Shown here: piece after piece, positions 54,242 to 64,000 of the stretch
How positions within the stretch are numbered: position 1 is the stretch's first letter
Layout: every line of letters begins with the position of its first letter
From: Branchiostoma lanceolatum
Lineage: Eukaryota > Chordata > Leptocardii > Amphioxiformes > Branchiostomatidae
Length of the DNA stretch: 64,000 nt
NCBI RefSeq assembly: GCF_035083965.1
Contig: NC_089722.1
Coordinates: forward strand, 20,763,142 to 20,827,141
Reading direction: 5' to 3'
Position numbers and translations under genes: made by a program
Notes under the pieces: model-generated
Databases searched by the model: none
Seen by the model: only the letters and a program-made list of their open reading frames with translations
What the model was told of the DNA's origin: nothing

Positions 54242-54630
54242 CTTGTGGCAGTTTAACACCGAAATGTTAGGAAAATCGAGACAACTTTTCCTTGCCACGT
54301 ACGCCTTCCCGGTTGGAACCGCAGTGGGTGATGGGAAATGATTGGACAAAAAATTATCGCAAATTCCTTTTCTTTGAATAACACTTCAAAGACAGAATTA
54401 CTTATGATAATATTTTCCATTTCTTTATAAAAAGAAGTCGATGAGAGGCATACAAATTTACAATGTAGTGAATTTAGGGAATAAACTCAAGAAATGGTAA
54501 CCTTTGACCCGTTAGAGGTTACTTGGGGTCAATGATGAGCGCGAAGGGGCACAACTTCTCATTCTCAAAATAGTAACTTTACGGCGTTCTCAACCCATGA
54601 TCGTTATTTATAGAGGTCAGCAGCGGTGTA
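54242..54630. promoter_or_regulatory. TMED2/RILPL bidirectional promoter
   Basis: Only 389 bp separate the two divergent start codons, so the promoters must be shared or abutting. No TATA box is obvious at consistent spacing on either side. Human TMED2 and RILPL1 are also divergent neighbours. Confidence 0.65.
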
Positions 54631-57600
54631 ATGGCCGAAGAAGAACATTCATCTATCCCTTTAGAGCTGACAGTCGTCGATGTTTACAAATGGGCGGCGG
54701 AAATCGGGCAGGAATTCGAAAGACTGATTGACACATTCGGGACTGAGTCCGTCAGTGACTTCATGCCAAAAGTGGTGAGAGTTTTAGAGCAGCTGGAGAA
54801 GTTGGTGGACAGGGATGAAAAGGAACACAACGAAGTGTCCGAGCTTCGGCTGGACGTCCAGAGGTTACAGGCCATGTACCTGGAGAAAAGCGAGCAGAAC
54901 GCCCGTATCCAAAAGGTATGAGGGGGCGTGGCAATTCTTAAAAACATAACGGATCATAACGGTCCGTAATGATCTTTGACACTGTTTATCAATTCGTCAC
55001 CAATGATACAGATCAGATATCAGTGTGAAAGTTTTGACGTGTTTTCAGGCGTTGTGTGTCACCGTGTACGTCGCTAGCACTCTTTCTAAAGAATGCAATA
55101 AGGGGATTGGAACTGATTTAATCTTAGCTCATGTCATGGGTGTGACAGTAACTTGAGGAAGAGGAATTTAGGAAGAGGAAGGAAGTGTGGCATCTGGACA
55201 TCTGCTTTTCTGTAGATTGAGCCTTCTGTGTATCTTTATAAAGTTACATAAACACATCAGGTCGAAACATACTGATATGTCTATTTCAGACAAATGTCAT
55301 AGATTTTGAAAGGATCAATAAAAAACGAGGTTCTGTGTGACACACTGTCCACCCATCTTAAGGATTTTCAAATAACATATTTTTATTTCAAACAACCTAA
55401 TATTCCCCCCCAAAAAAGAGAAACTACCCATTATCATTACCTTTAACCTCCCAGACCTTTGCCTTTCCTGAAGAAGGTTAGTAGGAAGAAATTAGCCTTT
55501 AGAAAAAGTTAAGCTAGTTATGTTAGAATGTAGATGTGTATATTGGCTTGCTAATCTACTTAGAAACTGCTAATCAGAGAAAAATGAAGCGCATCTCAAT
55601 AATGTACATGTAGTTCTTACTCAACTGCAGGACCTTAACCTGGATAAAACATAGTCATGTTTGAGACCGCATTCTTCACACTGCAGGAGCGACAAAAAGC
55701 CACAGTGTGAAGTAGAACCAATAAGTATTGCCCCGAGTAAGGTAACAGATGGTCACCAAAACGTCAGCCATGAGGACCTTCTATAAAGAACTTTGTTATC
55801 CTACAGGACCTTGAGCAGGTGGACGAATCCTGGAAAGAAGAAGCTAAAGAGCTGCTGCAGACCATCTCCAGATTACGGGAGGAGAATAAACAGCTCAACA
55901 CTGCTCTCTCCTCACACACTACAGAACAACATGCCCACGCTAAGGGTACTGTCACGCTTTTTCCCGATAGACAATAAACACTCTTCTTATGGTATCATGA
56001 GGGTTTGCATACTTTTTGCCATGAGGCGTAGAGTCAGCTCTAATTCAACGTTAAGCATTATCGGTAAATTATTCATCGCTTTAATTTTACGTAGCACGTT
56101 TGTCATCCTGAATTCACATTGACCAATCATTTCTATTGCAAAGTCAAATTCCAGATTGCTCAAAAGTCCCATGAATATAGATCTAATGGAAGAATCCAAT
56201 GAAATCATTCCCAAAAGTAAGATTAGTCATTGAACTGTTGCTGGCCTTCCTGAATTTAAAGTTAACTGTTGCCTGTCCTCCTAGATTAATAGCTTAGCAA
56301 TGCCAGGATTCCCATATACACTGGCCCTCTTATTATGCTGTCATGTTGTCTGTGTGTGAAACTATTTCCAGTTTTAAGGGGATCAAGTCCTGCATATGTT
56401 TGCTTTTAAGACCTATAACAAGGATATCTTTCTCTGTTGCAGAGATATCTGACAGTGATTTTGAGGTGATGACTCGACTGAAGGAGACGGTGGACAGACA
56501 GAGGGATGCCCTCAGGGCTAAAGACATGGAGATCAACCAAAGGAACATGGAGTTGGAGGCTGTAAGCATCTTCTGCGAAATCTGTTTAACCTTAAAGGAA
56601 AGCTACAGAAAAAATTGAAAAGTCAACTATACTATGCTAAATATACCCAAGATGATTATTTGTCTCACATAAGTCTGCCATAGTTCTGGGATCTCCCACC
56701 ATTTGCAACTTATGCTGTGATGATGGCTTCTCACCTGATGATTGAATTATGTGACATCAGTGTTCTAAATTTCCCAACCAGAATGAAGAGTGCTTTTCAA
56801 GCTGGCTTTTCTGAGGATGGATTTGGAGGAATTGAATTCAAAGCCCACAAACTCGTCAATTCCCTCAAATTTGTCGGAATGTTCCTTTAAATCCATCCTC
56901 AGTAGTGCAGAGCTTAACAATACCCCCCTCTCCTCTCATTTTTCTCTACAGCTTCAGTCCCAGGTCGAGCGACTGGCTAAAGTGAACCACGACCTGCGGA
57001 GAAAACAGGCCATCACCCAGCAGCAGGGCAAATCGCTGGTGGAAGAGAAGGCTCACCTCCAGGCTTCGCTGCAGGGAAAAGAACAAGAGATAACGGCACT
57101 CAAGGACAGGCTAGGGCTGCAGGGAGACCTGGGGGACCAGATTATTAAGGTATGGTCCTGGGATAGTCAGCGTAGAAGTCATTCCATACAACTGTGTACA
57201 GGTATCACCGTAACAGGTAGCTGTACAGACCAATCCCATAGCCCCGCCCACCTCTGTCAAAATGTAGAAAATGCTGGATTAAAACATAAGAATGAAAATA
57301 TTTGACAGAGGCAGGCGCTCTCATTGGTCGAACTGCTGATTGCCATACTGTCATTGGCAAAACTGCTAATTGTGATGGACAGTCAGGATCGGTGTATTGT
57401 GGTGATCTCTCAGCATAACCGTAGCACCTGTGGCAGAGCCTTCAGAGCCTGCATCGAGCTGATTGACCACCGCTGGACACACTGGACATAACATGATGTT
57501 ATTGGTCATCATTGACAACAACTGACGAACAAACAAACAGTTCCCATTTCGTGATTTGTTCTGGGTGGATGAATGGGTCAGTTGGATTGAATTTGATTGC

Positions 57601-60600
57601 TTTCCTGTCAGAGGACTGTATGGTTGCATGGCTACTGTAGAATATGTATACATATATAACAACTAAAGAGGGAGTCGGTGGATGATAACATTCTTTGTAC
57701 ACTTGTACCAAGTGATATTTACCTAGTCAACACTTGGTTGTGTGCAAACAACTTTGTTCAGCAGTGATGTACCAACCTGAATGAACTTTTCATGGATAAA
57801 GAGGAAGCAGCAAAAAGGGGAGGTGACAAGGTGACCATTTCTGCTACAGTCGATGGCTGTATGTTCTTACTTCCTGCACCTGTAATGATATGCACAGATG
57901 CAGACAGCCTGTTAACTTGATCATCACCCTCCCCACAGGAGATGATGGACAGTCTGGAGGTCCTACAGACGGAGGAGCGTGACGACAACAGCCGTGGGAA
58001 GGTAGTGTTATAAGCACTGCAATACTGCATGGAAGCCAACAGTAACATCATGGTACCTGTCCTCACTTATACGCACATTGTTCTGTTCATTAGGACCAAT
58101 ACGTGGTGTCCTGCTTGTTTCTGTGGTGCCCCCCTCCCCACCTGCTGTGATAAGTTCTACTTGTTTTTGTGCACAAGGACTCAGACTGCCTTAAGGCACA
58201 GCTCTCATCAGTTTGTGTTATTCCCTGCCCCTGCATGTCCTCATATAGCCTTCCTGGGAAGCCTTTATTACATAGATCTTGTCATGTCTTAGTAATGTTG
58301 TGGCACAATTATTTTACTAACTCTTTAGGGAATCCTCATTATGTTTTGCAATTCTGTTATATTTCTATGTATTATGGTCATCTGTGTTTCAATGGTACAA
58401 GTTTAATGTTACAAATGTTGAAGGACAATTTTATGGTTCTGCCTCAGTTGTGTTAAATGTGTTTGATATCAATTTTGTTTAGTTTCAGTTTTTGCCCTGC
58501 ATGGTGTGTGGTCTTCATGTTTTTCCTGCCTGCATGGCTATTCCAAGTTGATGTCTAACTGTGCATGTTTCAGTCTGTTGTACTAACAGTATTGTATATT
58601 GCAATCTTTTGGTTGAAAGTAGTTATGATTCAACCCACATTAACATTAATCCAACGGGTTACATAAGGGTGACAAGTTACAGCTGATTGAGTGCACAAGT
58701 TATTCTATTTATGAGATTTCCATTATGACTAATCCAAAATTTTACACTAAGCTTACATGAGAGATTAAACAGGTGAATGCAGTTTTCGTCATACAAAATT
58801 TTTCTAGCCTTGTTTTAATATATCTGCATTTGAATGTAAGAGACTAAAGGACATGAAAGTTACATCAAGATTTTGTATACTAGTACACTTAATCTAGTCG
58901 AAGAATAGCACTGTGATCATAGTACATACATTCCTGAAGCCACTGTCAAACACAGCCAACCTCCCGACCTTCTCCAGACCATGGTTGGGAGTTAGTGGTG
59001 AGCAAGGTCATCTGTGATTGGGAGTTGATCCGCAAGGTTGCCTACTACTAGTCTTTAAATCGTTGTCTGCACCAGCCGACCATAAATTTAAGTTGAAGTA
59101 GTCATATTCTGCTTTGATACGATCAGAGAAGCAAACTGGGGCCAGATGAGGGTAAATTTCGCCATAAATTTAAGTTGAAGTAGTCATATTCTGCTTTGAT
59201 ACGATCAGAGAAGCGAACTGGGGCCAGATGAGGGTAAATTTCAGGCTACTCCCAACCCAGTACCAACCTTGGTTGGGGAGTGGTCAGGAGCAAAGTTGTG
59301 CAAAGATCCTAAATGTTGACAGGGGCTTAAGGCATAGCAGGTACTTGATATGTATAGTTGTATGTATGTTTCACATACATGTAGTTCTTTATTTTCAGAC
59401 AGGTCACAAAATACAACATATGGCATGTTGCTTTAACTTGCTTTAAGTGATTATTCCATACTTTTGACTTTCCCATACGCAGGAAGAATCCTCAGACATG
59501 GCCCAACTCGATGACACAACTAGACTGGATGGGAAGCTCGTGATCGACTTGTCGGACCCCGAACGTCCGAGGTTCACTATGACGGAGCTACGCTCGGTGC
59601 TGCAGGAAAAGAATGAGCTGAAGATTCGCCTCATGGAAGTGGAGGATGAACTCAGCAAGTACAAGAAGTAAGCTGTTTTTAAGAATTTTACTTCATCATC
59701 TATAATAATCATTTTGCAAAATTTGCAAAATTTTCTTTGTTTTCATAATCTCAATTTTTTAATCTTATTTTTTTATTTTTCATTTCTATATTTTCATATT
59801 TCAATTTCTTAATTCTATAGAAAAGTAAGCTGTTGTTTTCTGTACTTCTATGGAAGACATGGTTTCTTAAACATTGCTTCACAAGCAGTTAGAGCTGTCT
59901 ACTAGAAAGGAGATTTGAAAATACATATTTTTTTTCAAATTCGTGTCTCAGGGATTATAATGCCTTGAGAGAAATGCCAAGTACCTTTAGCTCATATACT
60001 AAAGTATACTCTTTGTTTTGAGATTTACAAACATTGTATTCTATATGGTTATTGTAGCTCACTGTAGGTGTTCAGTGATTGTAGATTTGTGTCAAATGCT
60101 TTACTTGTACGTTGCTGTGTTACTCTTTTTCCTTTCAATTACACACGTTCTGGTATGTTTCTGTGGTTCTTTCTCTGCTGTGTTTTTCTCAGCAAGCTGA
60201 CCAAATCCACTCAGACTCTTCCCGGAGAGGTTTTTCCGGAGACAAATACAGTCTGGACACAGACCTACAAGTATCTCTTACTCGTCATTACGTCTTCTCT
60301 TCCTTTTCTCTTCTTCGTTTGCTGCTACTTGGCTCTGTTCTTTCATTTTTCAGCAGAGCAATAAAAAGTGCATGTTCTATGTTTGAATGCTGAACAGCTG
60401 TGTTGATGTCATGCCCAATGTTTATAGCACAAACTGCATTTACATGTATTACATATGTCAGGCCAGAGATTGCAATCTGACAGAATTGCTGATTCTGCTG
60501 GTAGAGATCCTGATCAGTCTGTGAACAGAGATCGTGATCTGGATCTGTATCTGTATCTATATTGCTGGTACCCCCGCCATTAGGCGTAACACACCAACTT

Positions 60601-63056
60601 CACAGGCACGCGGCGCGGCAGCAGCTGGTTATATTACACCTAGTTTTTGCATATCTGACTGCAACCGATCTGGATCTCTGCAAATACAAATTGACAACTC
60701 TAATGGTAGAGATCCCGATTGATGTCTGCAAATTTTAAGAGATTCGCTTAAAAAACAGTCAGAACTTTTCTTCAAGTTCGATTCATGTCACTTCAGACCA
60801 ATAGATTGACTTGAAACTCAAGATGTATAAATGGCAGACCACCTAACACATTCCTAGCATCCTGATGGCATGATCTCTGTCGACAAAGACTCTGATCACG
60901 ATCTCTACTAGAAGAATCAGCTATTCTGCTAGATCGCAATCTCTATACTGACGTTTACATGACAATGCTTTGCTGTCAAAGTTACCCTCAACATAATTAG
61001 TTTTGCAACCTTTAAGTTTGTACTGCAGTACATTTGCCTGTCTTCTGACACAACATTGTGCTGGTATGTGGTGTTTCTGTTGTCTTTTCCCTGAACTTTG
61101 CATCTGCAAAGCACAATTTTGTACATGCTTACATCAGGTTGCTCTTACCAACAGTCTTGGTAATGACTGCACTGCGGAAATAACCTTGAGATTTCTTGTC
61201 TTTCCTTCTTTTTGTTTTTTTCTCTCAACGTCCCTCCTCTTTCCATCCTGAATCTTTTTTGTTAAAAACGTCCTGCCATTGTCAGTCCTGTCGAGGACCC
61301 CTTTATGGAAAGTAGCGTAGATAACAGGGACTCAGATCGTGATGAGGAATCGTGCAGGTCAAGCGAGGGAAGCTTGTACTTTGACTCCGACCACTATTCC
61401 CTCATGAGGGACCCTGAAAGGTCATTCTTGTTGATGTCATAACTTTCAGGCACTAACTGTAGCCTAGATGCATCAATTGATCAAAAGCTGCTAACAAAAG
61501 TGGATCTCGTGTGTACGTGAGGTTTGAAAAGCCTGCTTTGAGGATAGACTTTTTGTTTTGCGAGTTAAATACTGTTATACCCAGGTGGTCAAGGCTATGT
61601 ACATGTAGCTGTACATGTCAACATTTTTACATTAAACATCATTTGTACATATATGCATATGCCAGAATATTGAAGTGATGGAATCATACAAAAGTTGAAT
61701 TAGCCAGTCTCAAATTTTAAAAATCCTTTGAACTACTAAATGACACTAACTCTTTTTCCAGATCATAGACATTACATATATATTGTATTATTATTTTATC
61801 ATGAGTCTTCATCAAGGTCGCTGATCAGTTTATAGCATACATCTCCACTATAGCTGCCTATAAACTTCAGAATTTCTGTGGGTTATATTTTAGCCAGATC
61901 AAAATATGCAATTTTGATGATCATGACATATTGTATCTTTCAGCCAGATTTTAGAAATTTGCCAGCCAATTTTGAAGCTAATAGGTTGTGCCACAAACCA
62001 TCCTGTCAACAACACACCCTTGAATTTTGCGTTTGTTTGTTGTTAAAGGCTTTGTGTAACTGTAATGTTAACCTCTTCCCTTCCCCCATTGTAGTGAAGA
62101 TGAGACAGATGCTCCAGTTCCTGACTTACCAGAGCCAACAGCTCAACAGCCTCAACAGGAGTCTGGCATCAAAAAACTGTGAGCATCACATCTTATATCT
62201 ATAGCTATATCTATAGCAGTCTGTACTGTTCAAGACCCCTTTCAGTCTTTGTCATTGAAGATATCATCGGATGCCTCCTCAGTAAGCTAGGACGGCTTTA
62301 CGCTACTCGTTCCTATCCTCTATCAGCGTTGTATCTTAGCTTTACTGCTGAGTCCTGTGTCTGTGCTGAGTGTGTCAATGAGTAACCTGAAACATTTCCC
62401 CTTTTACAGTGGGAGGCTCTGCAAAACTGGGCTGAGAGCTTGGCCTTTATCCAGCTGTCAGCCAATCAGAGAACGAACATTTAATACCTAAAGAAAAGAT
62501 TTTAGTGATTCTCTGATTGGCTGACAGCTGGTTAGAAGCCAAGCCCACAAAAGTGGAAACCTCAGCACTGTTTAGCAGAGCCTTTCCAAGGTATATTGTC
62601 TAGGCTGCTGGCGAGGCTCTGCATAGGAGAATGGAATCCACAAGTGTAATGAAAAGTATCTTATCATGTTACAGTTTCAGTTTCTTCTCGAGAAGCAAGA
62701 CTTCTCCTCCGAGCCCGTCTTCCTCTCATCAGCCCTCCCCAAGTCCCCTCCCGGATGTCTCAGAAAGTGACAACAGTGCATCGGAAGACCAGCAACAACC
62801 ACACAGTACTGAAACCCCACCAGTCCCTGCTGATTACCCAACAGTCACTGACGAAACCGCACCAGTCGCTACAGAAACCAAACCGGTTGCTACAGAAACC
62901 ACTCCAACCCAGCCCAGCGAGACATCCGACCAGGCAGCAAAGAAGAACAGCCACAGCAAGGAGCACCAAGACAACGACCAAGAGGTAGACAAAGCTGAAG
63001 AAGCTTCAGAAACAGATGGAAAAGTGCCAGAGATGTTGTTGTGCAGTGGTGTGTGA
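54631..63056 (+). CDS. RILPL1: RILP-like adaptor (RILPL1/RILPL2 type), complete, 10 exons
   Basis: Exons 54631-54915, 55807-55945, 56443-56561, 56952-57149, 57939-58001, 59483-59667, 60193-60270, 61286-61420, 62095-62178 and 62675-63056 join in frame to 555 codons plus stop. RILP-family proteins link Rab GTPases (RILPL1/2 bind LRRK2-phosphorylated Rab8/10) to motors and regulate cilium content and lysosome position. RH1 fills residues 1-95 (LTVVDVYKWAAEIGQEFERL, FMPKVVRVLEQLEKLV). A coiled coil follows (RLAKVNHDLRRKQAITQQQG). RH2 is in exon 6, about 285-329 (DPERPRFTMTELRSVLQEKN). Exon 9 ends ESGIKK and exon 10 begins LFSFFSR, as in human RILPL1. The last exon adds a Ser/Thr/Pro-rich tail with repeated PVATET. 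Exons 7 and 8 are phase 2-2 and could be skipped in frame, giving 484 residues. Human RILPL1 has 403. The gene may be ancestral to both RILPL1 and RILPL2. Confidence 0.9.
57225..57393 (-). mobile_element. MITE-like repeat family C, copy 3
   Basis: Inverted relative to copies at 28119 and 29361: CCAATCCCATAGCCCCGCCC at the left and GGATCGGT at the right, with CTGCTAATTGTGATGGAC inside. It lies in RILPL intron 4. Confidence 0.8.
59080..59243 (+). repeat. 82-bp tandem duplication, near identical
   Basis: CCATAAATTTAAGTTGAAGT ... GAGGGTAAATTTC occurs twice with a period of 82 bp and a single A/G difference seen (AAGCAAACTG versus AAGCGAACTG). In RILPL intron 5. Confidence 0.9.
60463..60955. mobile_element. 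MITE with GATC-rich inverted ends, RILPL intron 7
   Basis: GAGATTGCAATCTGACAGAA ... AGAGATCGTGATC at the left pairs with GATCACGATCTCTACTAGAA ... GATCGCAATCTC at the right. A LINE tail fragment (about 60541-60645) sits inside. Related to 51190-51510. Confidence 0.65.
60541..60645 (-). mobile_element. LINE 3'-end fragment nested in a MITE
   Basis: ATCTGTATCTGTATCTATA, then GGCGTAACACACCA and GGCACGCGGCGCGGCAGCAG match the 3' end of the LINE fragment at 44742-45065 and the copy at 17340-17440. Confidence 0.55.
62412..62585. mobile_element. Foldback element in RILPL intron 9
   Basis: CAGCTGTCAGCCAATCAGAG A and TCTCTGATTGGCTGACAGCT G are inverted; outer parts GGGAGGCTCTGC and GCAGAGCC pair with interruptions. 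About 90 bp upstream of the exon 10 acceptor. Confidence 0.75.
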
Positions 63057-64000
63057 TGTGGTGCGGGAGATGTCTGTTCTATAATGGTTTGGATTCGTCT
63101 TCGTACACACTGCTTATTTGAAAATAGGCTTTTGTTGCCACAAACCTAAATACAATGTGAGTCATAACAGATTTGTGCGAGATTTAGATTGTAAACCCTC
63201 TTTACCTGTCAGAGTATATTCACGATGTGGTTTTCCTGTTTGGGTTCAGGTTTGGTTGCTGCAGTTAGTTCATCAGGCACTCGAGTAACCTGCCCTCCTG
63301 CCAAGAAACCTTCAAGAGTCTCAGTTTGCTTCTTATGTTTTCAAAAGAGATCAAGGACTCTAAAAATGATGATCTCAAAAATCAGTACATGTGGTGAATT
63401 TGCCCGGTGAGAAAAGAGAAAGCAGGAGGATAGCACTGTTTTTAGTGTACTTTTGTTTACATTTGGCATGTGACTGTACTGGTTACTTGTGATCTTTGAC
63501 ATACAGTCCAACCTGTACAACTACAAGTGACCACCTCTACATAAGGACCACCAGGCCAATGTGACCTCTTCTAGCAATGTGACCACTTCTTGGTGGTCCC
63601 TTAGATAATTTTCTCATCGACACAAGAATCCTGTCCATAGTGACCACCTGTCCACATAGACCAGGTTTTATCAGTCCACTGAGTGGTCTTCTTGAGCAGG
63701 TTTCACTGACGTATACCAAATGTATCTGCAATGTTTACGTGTGAAATATGACAGAACACGGCCAGGTGGAATGGCCTGGCATTGAGGCTTTTGTAGCTTT
63801 AGTCAGTTTCTGAGTGAACTAAAGCAATACAAGGCTGGATCTCAAACTACAGAAATTTTGCTCATGAGTGCCAGTTGCACTGAGATCTAGGTTTGGTACC
63901 TCAAGTGCCTTAACGTTAAATGCTTTATTGCAGTATTTTATAACTCATCACTTTGACCACTTGTGTTCTGGTTTACACCAACTTGATGTAATTTGTAGCT
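63057..64000. other. RILPL 3' flank
   Basis: No exon is supported. The stretch holds the pogo-like MITE 63504-63708 and otherwise nothing recognised; no canonical AATAAA was placed. Confidence 0.45.
63504..63708 (+). mobile_element. pogo/Tigger-like MITE, copy 2
   Basis: Starts TA/CAGTCCAACCTG and ends CAGGTTTCACTG. Interior words CTACATAAGGACCACC, GCCAATGTGACC and TGACCACCTGTCCACATAGA match 14346-14467. About 80 bp longer than that copy. Confidence 0.65.

Noticed and set aside
62401..62450. An alternative RILPL exon at 62410 (TGGGAGGCTCTGCAAAACTG) resembling the human C-terminal GQWAN region
   Set aside because: It gives no sensible frame from exon 9 and is the arm of a foldback element; exon 10 at 62675 restores LFSFFSR exactly.

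Overview
The window is eukaryotic, from an invertebrate chordate, most probably a lancelet (Branchiostoma). The evidence is compact multi-exon genes with short GT-AG introns, proteins close to vertebrate orthologues, chordate gene neighbourhoods, and abundant small foldback DNA elements, tRNA-derived SINEs and microsatellites. Species is inferred, not proven. All exon boundaries below were read by hand from splice sites, reading-frame continuity and protein similarity; all complete models close in frame.

Layout, left to right. 1-5666 minus: 5' end of a syntaxin-1 gene (three exons; the rest lies beyond the left edge or was not found). 7800-11331 plus: RAN GTPase, complete (223 aa). 13075-20457 minus: BUD23 18S rRNA methyltransferase, 12 exons (278 aa), with a 22-bp minisatellite in intron 3. 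22092-23180 plus: DNAJC30-like single-exon J protein, head-to-head with BUD23; the shared upstream region carries a large inverted repeat. 23181-27941: DNAJC30 3' region and repeats. 27942-32365 plus: a six-exon secreted protein (316 aa) that I read as a divergent group III phospholipase A2-like protein with the catalytic histidine position replaced. 32366-44207: about 12 kb of repeats, with only one weak orphan exon. 44208-46790 plus: a three-exon two-pass membrane protein with a proline-rich PPxY tail (330 aa), not recognised, with an apparent GC-AG intron. 46791-51008: intergenic, including a mariner-like MITE. 51009-54241 minus: TMED2 (p24 beta), complete (203 aa). 54631-63056 plus: a RILP-like gene (RILPL1/2 type), ten exons (555 aa), head-to-head with TMED2. 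63057-64000: its 3' region and a pogo-like MITE.

The gene order is the most informative biology. From recalled human maps, STX1A, BUD23 and DNAJC30 are neighbours at 7q11.23 (Williams-Beuren region), STX2 and RAN are head-to-head at 12q24.33, and RILPL1 and TMED2 are head-to-head at 12q24.31. Here they all lie within 64 kb, with the head-to-head pairs STX1/RAN, BUD23/DNAJC30 and TMED2/RILPL in matching orientation. This looks like a pre-duplication arrangement of which human chromosomes 7 and 12 each kept part. The genes are not one pathway: vesicle fusion (STX1), early secretory cargo traffic (TMED2), endolysosomal/ciliary transport (RILPL), nuclear transport (RAN), ribosome maturation (BUD23) and a mitochondrial J protein (DNAJC30). 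The linkage is more likely held by shared promoters or history.

Repeats fill most non-coding space: hAT-like, pogo/Tigger-like and mariner-like MITEs, several foldbacks, SINEs, 3'-truncated LINE fragments, a tRNA-Arg-like relic and many tandem arrays.
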